Below are positions 1-11,900 of a DNA stretch of 64,000 nt, piece after piece (position 1 is the first letter of the stretch; every line of letters starts with the position of its first letter). Origin of the DNA: Alloascoidea africana (lineage: Eukaryota > Ascomycota > Alloascoideomycetes > Alloascoideales > Alloascoideaceae); assembly GCA_030581615.1 (NCBI GenBank), contig JAKTTT010000008.1, forward strand, positions 372,001 to 436,000, in the 5' to 3' direction. A program made the position numbers and the translations under genes. The notes beneath the pieces are model-generated. The model was not told the origin of the DNA. It saw only the letters and a list, made by a program, of their open reading frames with translations, and made no database searches.

Positions 1-2722
1 TTTTGTCCACTGTTCTTGCCTGCACATCGGAGCTGTCATTACGTTTGTCGTTGGCGCCCTGTTGATAGCTTAGAGGCGCATGTTGGAGAAAGCTTTCCTT
101 TTCAACAATCCAACTCATCCATTCGTCTATCCAACATCTGAAGATCCACCAAGCTCCAAATCCACTACCCCCATTTAAGGTCATATCTCTCAGTATACTT
201 GTCAGAAGGTTATTCAGGTGCAAAATAACAATTCGGACGTTTATGTGTTTAAATCGAAGGGGAATTGAAGCCAAAAACTGGGCCCACCGTAGGATAATAT
301 CTTCCGGGGAGTTGGAACTACCAGATTCAGTTGCGGCGGCAGAGGACATATTTGCGTTGCATGCATCGTGCTTTCGTTTCATGGGTATCGAGGAGGCTCC
401 AGAAGCTGTTGAAGTTGGCGTATTGCTACCGTTGGAGTACAGTTGATGCTGATTGTGCCTCTTACTCCGATTAGACAGTTGGTTATGGGGTAATGGTGAT
501 CCAAGCCGTCTCATTTCTGAATCGTCATCGTCGTTGGCATCTCGCATAATTTCATCAACCACAGTCATGCCATTGATCATATTCATGTCCATATTAATGC
601 TATCCCCTTCTCTTTGTTGTTGTTGCATTCGTCCCTGCCCCTGCTGCTGTTGTTCCTGTTGTTGGACTTGCAGACCTGACCTCAACAAAGCAACGACATC
701 TTCGGTTAACAGTTCTAATATTACTCTTTTCTCGTCGCCATTATTGCCATCAGGAAAGCCCATTGTCCGGCAATTGATCTCTCTGTATATTATCATATTA
801 AAATCCACCAGTTTCATCCAATCTGCGAGCATCATCTCCACATCAACCTCGTTGCTGAGGATTTTGCCAGCCGCCTGTGCAGTTTCATTCACCCTAACGA
901 GGCCTGAAATGAGGTTAGCAAATTTTGCAACCGATTTCATTTTCAACTTGACAAAGCTATCATATCTTATTTCCACTTTACGGGAGTAGTTTGCGGAGGA
1001 ATCACTACTGCTGTTTCCGCCCGTGGTAGTCGATGCGAGAGCTTTGAGGTACTCTGTTTTACAGTTTTCAAGTGTTTTTGAAATGTTCTCAACAAGACAG
1101 GCTGAAATGTTCCGAAGCGCTGTCAGCACTGGTTGTGGTACTGACTGAAGGGCTAATGGGGTGATCATCCGAACCATTTCCTTAAAAACTTCCATATCCG
1201 AGTTTACTATCCACTTGTCGATCAAGTTTCCTGACCTGTCCGCGTTCGAATTTAGGGTATCATTATTTTCGTTTTGAAGTGATGAAAAATCACTTTCAAA
1301 GTATAGATCTTGAAGAGCTTTGAACAGCGCTGAATCGGTTTTGTAGTAGGCATCTATAATCTGGAAGAACTTTTTTATGTGCAGAAATCTTAGCGATTCA
1401 GCGAGTTCGTTACAGTAACTTGTGTAGCTTTCAACAAGACTTAGAACGGTCTTGCTAGTATGTGACTCCGTTGGCGGTAGGTAGGGCTGGATCGGGCTGA
1501 GTCTAATTCTGTCAATGATATAGGGTTTTATGTCGATATTTGCAAAGCCCTCTGTTAACGCTAATTTTGGAAGTCCAAATGAAGAAGAGGAGAAAAACGA
1601 CCCATAGGAGGTAGAGCCGGTGTTTAACGGGGACTCTAGCCCAGGAGTTAATTCTCTGGAGGAATGAGACCGTGGGCCCAAATCTAGCGGGCTTCCTAGA
1701 AAGCTATTATAAAGCAATGCATCACTCGCGCTCTGCGGTATGAATTCCTCGTACCCATTTCCTCCTCCTAATGGTGTAGTGCTGCTCTGAGATTTTGAAG
1801 AGCCGGCAACAGATGGTTCGGCCATCTGCTGATGAGGTGCTCCATCCATCGAGGATGCATTCACATTCAGAGGCACAATCGAGTTGTCAATAAGCTTAAT
1901 TCCACAGTAGTGATACTTGGACTGCCCTCTTGTTCCAAGTCTTCGGGTAGTGATATTTTTAAATACTCCTTTTACAAGCTTTCCAAAGGCAGCCTGACCC
2001 AGAGGCTTGACAAAGTTGTTTGCACATATCGAGGCATACTTTGCAAAGATCCTGTTACGGGGGACAGCGGCATCTTGAGAAGCTTCACATGTTTGCATAA
2101 TAATGACGATCCCTAGTAACTGTTTACTTCTTGCGGATTGATCTCTTAAACTCGGGTCATGCGCTAGCAAGTCCTGAATCGTGTCATGGTGGGAGACTAG
2201 CCTTGTAGCGAGTGCGTGCAGTTCGTCGATTTTGCCATCGGATTCCTGGACAGGAGTAGCATTCTGCCCTTGGTCCGGGGACCCCTGATGTATCAGCGCC
2301 TGAGGAGTGCCCAGTGAACGTGATTTATTCGAAGGCAGGTGCTGTGGAGTTCTAGATTGTTGGAGCTGGCTGAAAATAGAGGGTTGTTCGTGATATAATG
2401 GCGGAGGAACTGTCGTCGGCTGCTCAAACTGAGACTGATCTATTCTTTGATTAGGAGGAAGCCGCCTCGACGGCGAGTAATCCAAAGAATGAGAATGACT
2501 GTGCGACCGAGGAGGGGGGTACTGCTGCTGTTGCTGTTGGCTCGTGCCCATGGTCATGTTCATGTTCAGGCCCATTCCCATAGCCAAGCTCTGCTGTTCC
2601 TGTTGAGCTCTAACCTGCGTCTCGGTGTGTATTTGCGAGTCAGGCTGTGGGGGACGTCGCTGGAGGCGAGCCTTAATTGAGTCGCCGAGTACTGGGTCAA
2701 TCACCATATGGGAGGAGTCCAT
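1..2722 (-). CDS. RFX1: RFX-family transcription factor (Crt1/Rfx1 type), 3' end outside window
   Basis: The frame from the ATG at 2722 stays open to the window edge, giving 907 residues with no stop. At about residues 205-275 lies an RFX winged-helix DNA-binding domain: it has PRNRIFAKY, the FGKLVKGVF segment and the family hallmark TRRLGTRGQSKYHYCGI. RFX proteins bind X-box DNA; the yeast member Crt1/Rfx1 represses DNA-damage-inducible ribonucleotide reductase genes through Tup1-Ssn6. The N-terminal 200 residues are Gln/Pro/Met-rich with a short polyQ run near residue 65, and the region after the domain is Ser/Pro/Gly-rich. The far part is alpha-helical and Trp-rich, as in RFX C-terminal regions. 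Its promoter must lie largely in the 179 bp separating it from the upstream gene's stop codon. The family call is firm; the exact target genes are inferred. Confidence 0.9.
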   Translation of the reverse strand, partial: MDSSHMVIDPVLGDSIKARLQRRPPQPDSQIHTETQVRAQQEQQSLAMGMGLNMNMTMGTSQQQQQQYPPPRSHSHSHSLDYSPSRRLPPNQRIDQSQFEQPTTVPPPLYHEQPSIFSQLQQSRTPQHLPSNKSRSLGTPQALIHQGSPDQGQNATPVQESDGKIDELHALATRLVSHHDTIQDLLAHDPSLRDQSARSKQLLGIVIIMQTCEASQDAAVPRNRIFAKYASICANNFVKPLGQAAFGKLVKGVFKNITTRRLGTRGQSKYHYCGIKLIDNSIVPLNVNASSMDGAPHQQMAEPSVAGSSKSQSSTTPLGGGNGYEEFIPQSASDALLYNSFLGSPLDLGPRSHSSRELTPGLESPLNTGSTSYGSFFSSSSFGLPKLALTEGFANIDIKPYIIDRIRLSPIQPYLPPTESHTSKTVLSLVESYTSYCNELAESLRFLHIKKFFQIIDAYYKTDSALFKALQDLYFESDFSSLQNENNDTLNSNADRSGNLIDKWIVNSDMEVFKEMVRMITPLALQSVPQPVLTALRNISACLVENISKTLENCKTEYLKALASTTTGGNSSSDSSANYSRKVEIRYDSFVKLKMKSVAKFANLISGLVRVNETAQAAGKILSNEVDVEMMLADWMKLVDFNMIIYREINCRTMGFPDGNNGDEKRVILELLTEDVVALLRSGLQVQQQEQQQQGQGRMQQQQREGDSINMDMNMINGMTVVDEIMRDANDDDDSEMRRLGSPLPHNQLSNRSKRHNQHQLYSNGSNTPTSTASGASSIPMKRKHDACNANMSSAAATESGSSNSPEDIILRWAQFLASIPLRFKHINVRIVILHLNNLLTSILRDMTLNGGSGFGAWWIFRCWIDEWMSWIVEKESFLQHAPLSYQQGANDKRNDSSDVQARTVDK

Positions 2723-2901
2723 TCTACGTCGTGGATGTTGAAATAGGAGAAGCTGGAGAAGTATGGAGGTTTTTTTTTTCTGGCCCTACGCTGTGTGGAA
2801 AATGAAAAATGGAATCGAAACATCAAAAATACTCAATCGTATACGCTAAAGACTGCTACTAATAAGATAAATGTGCTAATAATGCAATGACCGTCAGTTT
2901 T

Positions 2902-5900
2902 CTAAATCTTTTTTGTTTTAATGTGAGGCACAGCTCTCAGAAATCCATCTTTCACAATTCGCTTCACAAGATCGCTTCTAGAGCCTTTCTTCTCCACAAT
3001 ACCATTCAAAGCCTGGCAAAGCCTCAAGTTCTGATAAATGTCAATTTTAGACACAAGGGACTCTTCCAAAGACGTCCCAAATTTTCCGTTCTCGCTCAGC
3101 TCAAGAGCTCTTTCAAAATTTTGCGCAGCAACTCCAAATCGAGCGCTGAGAGCTTCATAATAGCCGATTTGAGAACGGATCGACGAGTTGTCATACCCGA
3201 TAGACTTGAATATCAAGTCTAGTTTCTCTAATAACCGCACTTGCTTATTTCTATCATTGGCCATCTGCTTGGAGAACCCATTGATGATCCCCCACAATAG
3301 ATCGTTGGCCACATATATCCTTTTGTTCTTGCTTGTCACCTTTTTAAACAACCCAAGCGCTTTTTCGTATGATTCAAGCGCCTCTCGATCTCTGCCGTTT
3401 GTGTACAGCACTTCTCCATACGAAATATAGTACACTGGATCGTTTCTGCTGCGACTCCCTCTTATCCCCTTGATTCTGGATATGTCATCCAGACATTTTT
3501 CAACCACCTCGATTCTCTTGGACGTTTTCCATCTACTAACAGATAAGTAGATCGTCATATACAGAGGCTCATGCGGCTCTTCTGAGATCAAGCCCTCCAA
3601 TATTTCAGTGGCATTTATATTTGAAGACTGTTCACCATTTAGGTAATAGAACAGAGCCAAATATGCATCTATTCGGATACCCTGCTGCGTTCTTTTGTAC
3701 TTGTTCGATAGTTCTTGCAACATCTCAGCTTTTCTGGTCCACTGTCGTTGAAAAGCCTGTCTAAACACAGAATAACGGTGATTGTTCTCTCTAACATACT
3801 GTAATGCCAAGTCCCGCTCATCACCACTTAGAGAATTGACCTCACTGGTTATTGAGACTGGATTTGGCAGAGGGCGAGGAATCAAAAAGTCGTTATATTT
3901 CCCTGTGGCTGGGTCCGCAACAGCCCATTTTTTACAGGGTGATGCCTGAAGGTTGTTCATAGCTTCATCAATCGTATAACAGAGTGTGTTCTTGATAATT
4001 GTTGCTACCATATCCTCTTCATTTCCAACGTTCAAGGCCAGTGACTTTTCAAAATCCAAAAAGCCTCGCTCGGAATCCCCTAGAAGCATCCTTGTTGTGC
4101 CTCTATAATCGTAGGCAATATACGAAAATTTTGACCCCAAATCAATCGCTTTGGAAAAGAAGGTGATTGCTTCGGGAAGATAAATTCCATCACACTTGTC
4201 AAGAAGTTCAATCCCCATTCTAAGAAAGTATCCAAATGACCCAGTACGGTTACGTTCTTCCACAACTTGCCTGGGCAACCTAACAAATGGCCAAAAATCA
4301 ATAAGAAAGGCAATTTCATTCTTTGATTTAGCTTTGAATTTGGAAGCTTCCCGTGAAACTTTTGACTTTTTTCTCTCCAATGTCTTTACATGCTCATAAG
4401 CCAGCCTTTCTGATACAGAATATAAACGTTTTTGAGTGAGCAGATCTCCCGAGTTCAACAAGTAGCAATTCAAAGAATTTTCATAAGCAGCATCGTAGTT
4501 TCTAACCAAAATATTCAGTGAGAGGGCTCGTTCATGGTATTTGGCTAAAATACTAGGATCTATCTCAACTTGAACAGCCTTTTTGAGATCGTCTAGTGCA
4601 TCATCAATTCTTCCCAGATGGGAAAAGCAAATGCTTCTTCTAGAATATAATCCAGAATCACCAGCATAATATTTGAGTGCTTTTCCTAACTTTGAAATCG
4701 CCTCCTTGTAATTCTGTCTTTGCATTAACAGTACTGCTTCATATTTGTACTTCACTGAGATATTGCTTCGTTCTTCTGAGGAAAGGAAAGATATGTAGTC
4801 AATTCTTTGGTTGCTTGAGTTCTTGCCGGCTTTAGACCTGAAGTTTCGTTTTAACTTGGAGTCCAACAAGCGGTATGGCTTGAGCGATTCCTCGGTAATT
4901 AACTCGTCTGAGACTTCATAGGAGGGGAAATTGGAGTCAAGTGCCAGTTCATTCAGTTTTAGATCTTTAACAGTGTGTTCTAATGGACTCTGAACCAGAG
5001 ATGGCTGCTGAATCTGTAAAATATTGTGATCTTTTATGTACCTGTCAAGATGGCCTGATGAATATTGTCTTTTGCTGCCTGTATCAGTCCGCCATCTGAG
5101 TGATTGCTTGTCCTCAAACACAGCTTCTAGGTTTGCTTCTCTAATTTTTGATGTCTTAGACATTCGCTGAGAAGAGGCTGGAGAAGGGCCAGAAGCGAAA
5201 TCTGCTTTAGATATGCGCCCATTTCTGTGAATTCTCCGTTCTCTGATTTTGATTCCTTCAAATATTCCCAAATCACTATTACCTCTCGAAGATTCATCAA
5301 CACCGATAAACAGTGAATCAGTTGAAGAGACTGAGGAGACATCAGAATGGTACGAAATACTTGAAGTTCTGACCGAATTCTTTTGAATGGAAACTGAATT
5401 TTCTGAACCTCCAATATTAAGAGTTTGTTGATAATTCTGTATCCGTTGATGGCTCATATCAACAGTTGAATTTGATTCTGAACTTGATGCATAAAAGTTA
5501 TTCTTGTTATGAAGACGTCGATTAATTCTAATTCCTGAAAAAAGAGCACTTTTGGGGATTTTATCTTCAACGTTTGACAAATCTTCGACTGAGTCCGTAA
5601 GTCCAATAAACAAAGATTCACCAGAAGCTATACTGGCAAAAGAGGCTTGAGAAGAACTGTGTCTGAGCACTTTAGTCTCATTTGCAGCCTTTTGTTGTTT
5701 AATGGTTTGTAGCCGCGGCTCTAGGCGTATTTTTTCAATAGGTGTTTCTTTCAGTTCTTCTGATCTCTCCGGTTCAAACTTTGGAGTTGGCGTGGGAAGT
5801 ATAGCATTAAGAGTCGAGTCGCCATATTGTGAAAGCGGTTTTTGGGTCAATGATATTGTAGATTTGTCTTGAGATTTCCATTCTGATGGCAAACTGACGT

Positions 5901-8900
5901 TTACATGATCAGGAGTTTTGAATGGGCTGGCCAAGGGTTTCTTCATAGAAGCACGTTGCTCACCTACACTTGACTCTGGATCTTCTTTCACGCCTTCTTT
6001 CTGAAGTATATCCTCATTAGTTTTCTGGGAAACTTTATGATCTCTAAATCTGTTGGAAACGTATGCCGAGGCTTCATTAATTGAATTGTTTGTTTCAGGT
6101 AACGGCAGCTTTACTGCTGTATTTTTGACTTGTGGTTCTACCATTCCGGATTCCCCAGGATTTAGAGTCAAGGGAGTGCCATGAGTGTCATTGACAATAA
6201 GATTTTCTTGTGGCAAAGCAGTTTCAGAAGCTTCTAGTGGTCTCTGTCCTAGAGTTGCTTCCTGAATTACTGTTTTCTTCAACAATTCACTCGCTTTGTA
6301 ATTGTTAATATTCCTAAATCAATCATTTTAGTAATAAAAAACTACTCACATTTGTCAACGCTTTCTCGCTCGAGTTTAGCATGCCTTTCATTAACCGAAG
6401 TAACGTCTGGGCCAGGTTGCACAAGCTTCTTACTGATGTTTTGAACTCTAGTTTCAGGAGTTGGCAAATCATATATGTCACTATCGTCATCTTCTGCGTT
6501 TGCAAATTCAGGGTTGAGCTTTAGTGACAATTGTTCTTCATCTAAACCTTTCATTCTTGGCATAGGAGTTGGTGTTTGGGCCTGCTCAAGAACACGTCTT
6601 TTAATAATTTCTCTTGCTCTGTTAAAAGATTCATCATTTTTTGAAAGTGACAGGTTTGGACTCGTTTGAGGTTCAGATGATTTTTGACTTCCTGCAATAG
6701 TTCCATCCTTCTTTGATTCAGGGGTTGTTTTCTCAGCAGGTTTAGGGAGAATCTTGGTTTGTGCTTTATTTACTTTTGATAACTCGAAATCAAAGAAAAA
6801 CTTTTCTGATTCGGAACCAGAACTTGACTCATCCATTTTCGATTTGGGAATAGTATAGTGATATCTCACAATGTTCGGTTCACTTTTGTCAATGTCTCCA
6901 TAGATTCTGTTTTCATATACACTTCCAGCTTTGTTCAACTCATAGTAGTACTGTTGCTGGCTGTATTTCATCGAAGAAGACCATTGTTGTTTAGAATTGT
7001 TAAAGGTAACAGTTGGAAAAATCGCTAAACGAAATTCTGTTAGTGGGAAGCTAGGCATCTTAAACTTATTGTTCAATACTAACCTGTGTTACTCTGGGCG
7101 TAATTCTCTGTTTGAGCCATTCCTTGTGTTTGTACCGCGGCATCTTTAACAATTTCCTTGGTTGATTTGCTTTGCTGGAATGATTTTGTTTGTGAATCTT
7201 GAAGCACTCTGTGTATCGATTCTCTCCCTGGCGTATCTTTGTTTTCTGTCACTATAATGTTGCCACTGGATATCTTGGAAATTTCAAGATGTTTAAGCAC
7301 ATCTTTAGTAACAACAGGCGTCGTATTTGTTGATCTGTCAACCAACTCTCTGTGTTTAACACGTAGATATCTGTTCTTGGAGCTCTTGATCACAATCGGT
7401 TGACCATCAATGATAATTCTCCTACTCGTTTCGCCTTCTGAAATCTCTTGTACTTTAGGGTTTTCATTGCTCAGATCCAGCTGTATTGCTTTTGGAATCT
7501 TATCTGTTATAGTTCCTTCAGCTTTTCTTCCAAGAGTTGCTAGTTTCACTTGAGTGTCAGAATCTGATGGCTCATAATATAAAATCTTTGTATGGCTGTT
7601 TCTGTTTGTCCTGTTACCGGAGTCAACCAAATGGGTAGGTTGTGACTCATTTTCACTCTCAGCACCGTATTCAGTTGACTTGGTCGAATATGAACTAGCT
7701 GATTCGCCACTAAGAAGACTCTCATCTTTCCATTTCCTAAGCGCAGGAGTTTTTGGTAGAGCTAGATAAAGATGCTAAAAGTTAGAAGTCACATTTCAAG
7801 GTTTAATCAGTAAAAAAAGCACTCACTTTCTGTTTCTTTATTAGACAATCCATTTGAAAACGATGGCTTTTGAAGGTTATTATTCCTGACCGACGATGAG
7901 CGTGTACCATTATCGAATTCAGTTTCAACTTTTTCGTCATCATAAACCTTTGAATCTTGGACTGTAGACGGTGAAGCACAAGAATTTATAACTGAAAATC
8001 GTTAGTCATTCAAACCGTTCTAAAAATTTAAACCAAAAGTTATGCTTACTAGACTCAGATCCGCTTTCGTTCTCGGATTCTTCTCTAATTGCAAGTAAAA
8101 CATTAGAGCCATGCACTGGGGCGTCATAATCCATCGTTCTTTCAATTCTGTCTGTTTTAGGAACGAAGTGAGGTGGTGATTGGAATTTTGAGGAAAAATC
8201 TGGAATAGTCAAATCGTCAACCTCGGGCACTGTAATTATGTTACTGGTGTCCAAAGTTTTCAGGCTAGCACTGGGTACCTCTTTTGTTTCTGGAACAAGA
8301 TTCTTCTGGTCAGAATCAAAAGACGTGGGTTGTTCCAAAGGATACTCTCTCTTTTCCAAAGAGATTGAATCACCTTGAATAGTAGGTAAATTCTTTTTAG
8401 GTTTCAGGGTTATTTTAGATGGGACAGAATCGAATTGGAAAGCACCTGGCATCTTCTGGGGAAGCACAGAGAGCACATTTTTGCTTTCATAATCGTCAGA
8501 TTCATCACTAAAACTATCATCAGTTTGAACTTGTGACGAGCTGAGATTTGTACCAATGGCTTTGTTAACTGTGGCTTTGTAACCTGTATCTGTGTTTTTA
8601 TCTTCTGTGCGTGACATTTTTTCCATTTCTTTTAAATCATTCGAGCTTTTCAGATACGAAGGAAGATTCATATATGACCCTGGATCTGTTTTCTTGTTGC
8701 GATCTTCTGACAACTCCAAAGTCTTTGATAGAGGTGGATACTTCATAATCGGGATGCATTCTTCCTGATTGTAAGTTTCAAAGTTTGCAGGTTTTGCAGG
8801 ACTTGATTTTTTAGGGACGCTAAAACCATGAAGTTCATTATATTCAGCAGAATCGGGCGAAATAAATACATCTACCAGACTTTCCATACTTTCATTCTCA

Positions 8901-11900
8901 GTAGATACAGCAGAAATTTCCAAGTTCCCAGGCTCAGTTTTTTCCTTGGACGTTGAAACATGATCGGAGATTGAGACTTCGGAATCTGAAGAAAACTGTG
9001 AGCTTTCAGCAAGATCAATGGCATTGCCATCTGTCTCAGCCGTCAAGATTGTTGGCTTTTTGATGAAATCTCGCTTATGAGACTTTATTTCAGCCTTAAA
9101 AGTCTCATTTTTATCGGCATGTTTCTCGCTTTCAACTTCAGATGTGGTGACTGTTGAGCTTGCCTCAGTAGTTGTTTTTACTTTGTCGTTGGATGATCGT
9201 GAAACCTTGGTATCAAGTAGAGACTCCTGTGAAATAGTTTGATTTGTAAGTTCTGAATTCAACAAAGAGAATCTGACAGTATCATCTTCTATTTCATTCT
9301 CTTCAGTATCAGTTTCAGCATCAGAAGCAGTTGCAGATCCCGGTATACTTGCTGCAAATTGCTTTTTTGTAGTTGGATATGTTACATTCTCAATTTCTTT
9401 ATGATTATGAACTTTGAAAGATTCATTGGAGAAAGCATTAGGACTGTGAGCACGTCTTTTAACTTCGGAGAAGAATGCCTGTCTTCGAAATCCAGTTTTG
9501 GGTGCAGTTTCTTTCCAACCGTGATATAGTGTTGTATCTTCATCAATCTGAGATTGTTCTTTGGCTTTAAACCTATCGCTTTGAAGATGTAGAGGAGATT
9601 GAGTGGCAACCTTTCCAAATCCTGTTTTCGGTGCATTCTTTTTCCATCCAGTATATCGTCTACCTAAGTTTGAGGTTTTATTGATTGGAACACTATGATT
9701 TGTTGCCTTTCCTTTAATTGTTTCGAGCTTGGAAGGTTTGTTTATACTCTCCTTTAATGATGGCAATGAAACTGGTTCGGGAGCTTCAACGCATGTCTCA
9801 ATCGATGCAACTGGCTCAGAGCTTTTAGTACTCATGTGCTTAAAAAAGTCTGATTTTTCTTCTGGCAAACGAGGCTGTTCTGATTCTTTTCTCGATGTTT
9901 TCTCATAAGCAGGACTCGTGGTTCCTATTCTACTGGGTGAAAGGGATGGAGATCGTGGTAATTTTTTCAACTCAGAAATATCAGACGGCAAAACTGGAGT
10001 TGAAAATTCCTCCCTTGAACTCTGCAACATATCAGCAATTGTAGGTTCATTTTTTAATGTCTTCCTCTCACTTTCTAAATCAGTCAATGGTTGGGTAACT
10101 TTCTTTTCATCACTTAGTCCTGGTACAAACTGGAAGGTCTTGACATCAATATCTTTATCTTCTTTTGGTGAAACAGAAGCAACCAAGCTGGTCTCAGATG
10201 GATAAATGAGCTTTTCGGGATACAAGTTAAAATTTTCTTCTTCCATTTCAGAGGCCTCTTCAATCTCCGCTTTTATAGTAGCAGGAATGTTGGTTGAGAT
10301 TGGTCCCTGTAGGACTGAATCTCTTTCCTCCTCTGGCTTTGATGAATATCCATCCAAAGCTTGAGAAGGAGTAGGAATAGGCTTGCTCTTTTCAATGCTT
10401 GTTTGAGATGATTTGTATTCTGAGCTTTTTGGTACTAAACTGTGCTGAACAACGTCCAGACTGTTTCTTAGTTCAGATAGACCAGCAATAGTTTCAATAC
10501 TTGGGCAAGTAGCGCCCTGTACCTGTTCCAATTGTGGCGATTTTGGAGGTGGTAAAGTCACAGTTGATACCTTTTGGTGTTTGCATTCCTCATCACCCTT
10601 TAGTTTGAGCAAAGCGGTGGTGTCAGTTTGAATAAGAGTTTCATCTTTCACTTCTCTACCCGGCTTTGTAGGTATCTGAGTAGAAATATTCGGAGCAGCG
10701 CTTAATCGTTTAGCCTTATGCTCTTGTTTTTCGAGATCAGAGGAAGTAAACTCTGTCTGACCAAAAGGTTTGGTTGTTTTCTGTTCAATTATGTGCTTGG
10801 TCAAAGTAGTTGTAGTTTGCCTCACTTTGTTTGCATTCTCTTTTGGTTCAGATAAAGAAGGGGTCTCTGTTTGGGCAAAAGTATCAGCGTTGGTTTCTTT
10901 TTTGCTTAGAGTTGAAGATCTAGTTGGAGTGTAGCTTGTCTGTTTATTTCCATCATCCTTTTCTTGTGGTTTTAGTGAAGAAAAATCGGACTGTTTCTGG
11001 TCAACAGGAATGATCTTTTCTGGATCTTGATTTGAATCTTCCAAAGAAGAAAAAGTCGGAGATAAACTTAATATATCTTCTTTCTCTTTTGGTTTGGAGG
11101 AAACCTTGCCTTGAACAACCAGAACATCAGGCTTAATTACAGGAATGGAATCAATTATTTCAGCACGTTGATCTGAAGAATCCAAAGTAGATAGACTCGG
11201 TACTTTGCTTTCTTGTATACCACTATCCACTTTCTCTTCTAGTTTGAAGGAAGAATTCTCCCCGTGAATAACCGGAATCTCGGGTTTAATTACAGGAATT
11301 GAGTTAATTGTTTCAATATTTTGATTTGAAGAATCCAGAGTAGAAATAGTTGGAGATAAACTTGGCTTGATGCCATCTTCTTTCTGTTGTCGTCTCAAGG
11401 GGAACTTCTCGAGAAGGACAACCGGAAATTCAGGCTTAATTGTGGGAATAGGATCGTTTCTTTCAATGCTTTGATCTGAAAAATCCAAAGCAGATATAGC
11501 TGATGTTTTGTTTTCTTGTATACCGGCATTTCCTTTTTCCATTAGGTCTTGTGAAGGATATGCAGATTCAGTTTGATCATCAGCAGCATAGCTTTCTTCT
11601 CCGTCCACTTTTGAAGCATCGGTAGTTTTGGTTTCTTGTATAACATTACCAACTGTTCCTTTTGGCTTAGAAGAGGATAAAGGCTTGTTGTCAACGGTAG
11701 GAGTAGAATCGCTCTGTTCAACTTTGATCGTTTTTGTCAACTCCGAATCACTCTCAAGCATAGGCTCTTCAAGTTTAGGCACATTTGCTACAACTTCAGC
11801 GCCTTTGCCTGGCTCGAGACCATAAAGGGAATCTGAAACATTAACTGTAGATGAAGGATGGCCCAAGTTCTCATGGTCTGGCAACTGTTTTTGTTTTGCC

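Noticed and set aside
453-989. 178-codon plus-strand frame with Cys-rich run
   Set aside because: It is the shadow of Gln-rich codons in the RFX-type gene on the minus strand; no family resemblance.
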